Below are positions 63,496 to 64,000 of a DNA stretch of 64,000 nt, one piece after another. The notes beneath the pieces were generated by a model. It made no database searches. It was not told the origin of the DNA and saw nothing but the letters and a program-made list of their open reading frames with translations. The position numbers and the translations under genes are program-made. Source of the stretch: Candidatus Magnetobacterium casense. Its GTDB lineage: Bacteria; Nitrospirota; Thermodesulfovibrionia; Thermodesulfovibrionales; Magnetobacteriaceae. The number at the start of each line of letters is the position of its first letter. Position 1 is the first letter of the stretch. The stretch spans positions 20,422 through 84,421 of the forward strand of contig NZ_JMFO01000012.1 of assembly GCF_000714715.1 (NCBI RefSeq), in the 5' to 3' direction.

Positions 63496-63999
63496 TTAAC
63501 TTGAACAATTAGGTGCTATAGTATAATTCCATTCACCATGAAATGAAGCCTTAGTTAAATTAACTTTGTCAAATTCTTCATCAGACACCTTAATTCCCTT
63601 TGAGTAAGCAGTTGTATCCAGTTCTGCCTTGATCTTTAAACCCTTATTTGTTGTGGTGCTACCTATTAGATTTACGATTATCTCATGGCTTGTCAAAGGC
63701 TTACCACGCCAGTTCATGCTTATATGGCAGAACATTCTATGTTCTATTTTATTCCATTTGCTGGTTCCCGGTGGAAAGTAACAAACCGATATGTTTAAAC
63801 CTGTTTCGTTTGCAAAACGTTGGAGTGCAACCTTCCACAAACGGACACGATAGCCATTACTGCCCCCGCAATCAGCAGTAATGAGAAGTGTTTTAGCATT
63901 GGGATAATGTTCACACCCCATTTTACGCCACCAGCGGCGGATACTTTCCACTGCAAACTCCGAAGTATCGTTATCTGTACCAACACTTACCCAGCCTAT
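63496..63999 (-). mobile_element. ISAzo13-family transposase, 5' partial (continues past the window)
   Basis: The frame is open to the right edge; about 167 codons of the C-terminal part are visible: WVSVGTDNDTSEFAVESIRRWW, LITADCGGSNGYRVRLWK, FPPGTSKWNKIEHRMFCHIS and SHEIIVNLIGSTTT. These are the ISAzo13 DDE hallmarks with the Asp in ADCGGSN and the Glu in KIEHRMF. The protein ends IAPNCSS. The start is outside the window. Confidence 0.88.
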
Positions 64000-64000
64000 A

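Noticed and set aside
1..64000. tRNA or rRNA genes
   Set aside because: None were recognised on reading; a computed scan (tRNAscan-SE, Infernal) would be needed to exclude them.

Overview
The window reads as chromosomal DNA of an anaerobic or facultative environmental Gram-negative-type bacterium. My best guess is a Nitrospirota (Magnetobacterium/Thermodesulfovibrionia-like) genome. The guess rests on the mix of a complete Rnf operon, a class III PHA synthase, very large sensory proteins, a giant WD40 kinase, Rpn nucleases, many HicBA/HigBA/PIN modules and GC-rich dispersed hairpins. No rRNA or tRNA gene was recognised, so this placement is inference.

Layout. 1-2896: 3' part of a large secreted multidomain protein (FN3, InlB-type repeat, seven FG-GAP/VCBS-like repeats). 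3078-13009, minus strand: dgt, an Rpn-family nuclease with a GKAE tetrapeptide tract, and a housekeeping run yebC-htrA-glmU-glmS-pcrA-gatC. 13198-19259, plus: five-PAS/GAF hybrid histidine kinase, sugar transferase and acyl-CoA synthetase. 19548-25267: rnfCDGEAB, with a hairpin repeat between rnfA and rnfB. 25288-27968: class III PHA synthase operon (unknown 140 aa protein, phaE, phaC). 28160-34972: Ser/Thr kinase with about 28 WD40 blades. 34997-36110: two HicBA modules in divergent orientation. 36410-39563: REC-PAS-GGDEF protein and a chemoreceptor. 39718-40226: toxin-antitoxin remnants. 40371-43116: Nfu-like protein, a Cys-rich protein, endonuclease V and a B12/radical SAM protein. 43228-44329: coupled small ORF, STAS-like and PIN genes. 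44368-46746: beta-lactamase-fold/NamZ fusion. 46974-47744: orphan HicB and a HigBA-like pair. 48020-51100: tail-fibre/S74 gene, a transposon-split InlB-VCBS remnant, a second Rpn gene and MITE-like elements. 51219-54735, minus: degQ-type protease, argC, rpsI, rplM. 54857-59564: coiled-coil protein, GH31 glucosidase, frameshifted NHL-InlB-VCBS gene, HigBA. 59565-64000: broken Phd/PIN, low-complexity protein, DnaJ protein, truncated chemoreceptor and two partial IS transposases.

The most unusual signals are two families of non-coding, inverted-repeat-ended (MITE-like) elements. One copy of each has a perfect 8-bp target duplication. Removing the 160-bp copy at 48536-48695 in silico exactly restores a reading frame. 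The second family carries GC-rich hairpins that also occur alone at gene ends. The best candidates for undescribed protein systems are the four-propeller kinase and the STAS-like/PIN cassette.

How the genes work together: Rnf couples ferredoxin/NAD redox to an ion gradient. PhaEC stores reducing equivalents as polyester. GlmS/GlmU feed cell-envelope synthesis. Two HtrA proteases and the NamZ fusion act in the envelope. The sensory proteins suggest a motile, environmentally responsive cell. The many toxin-antitoxin genes and remnants mark the accessory regions.
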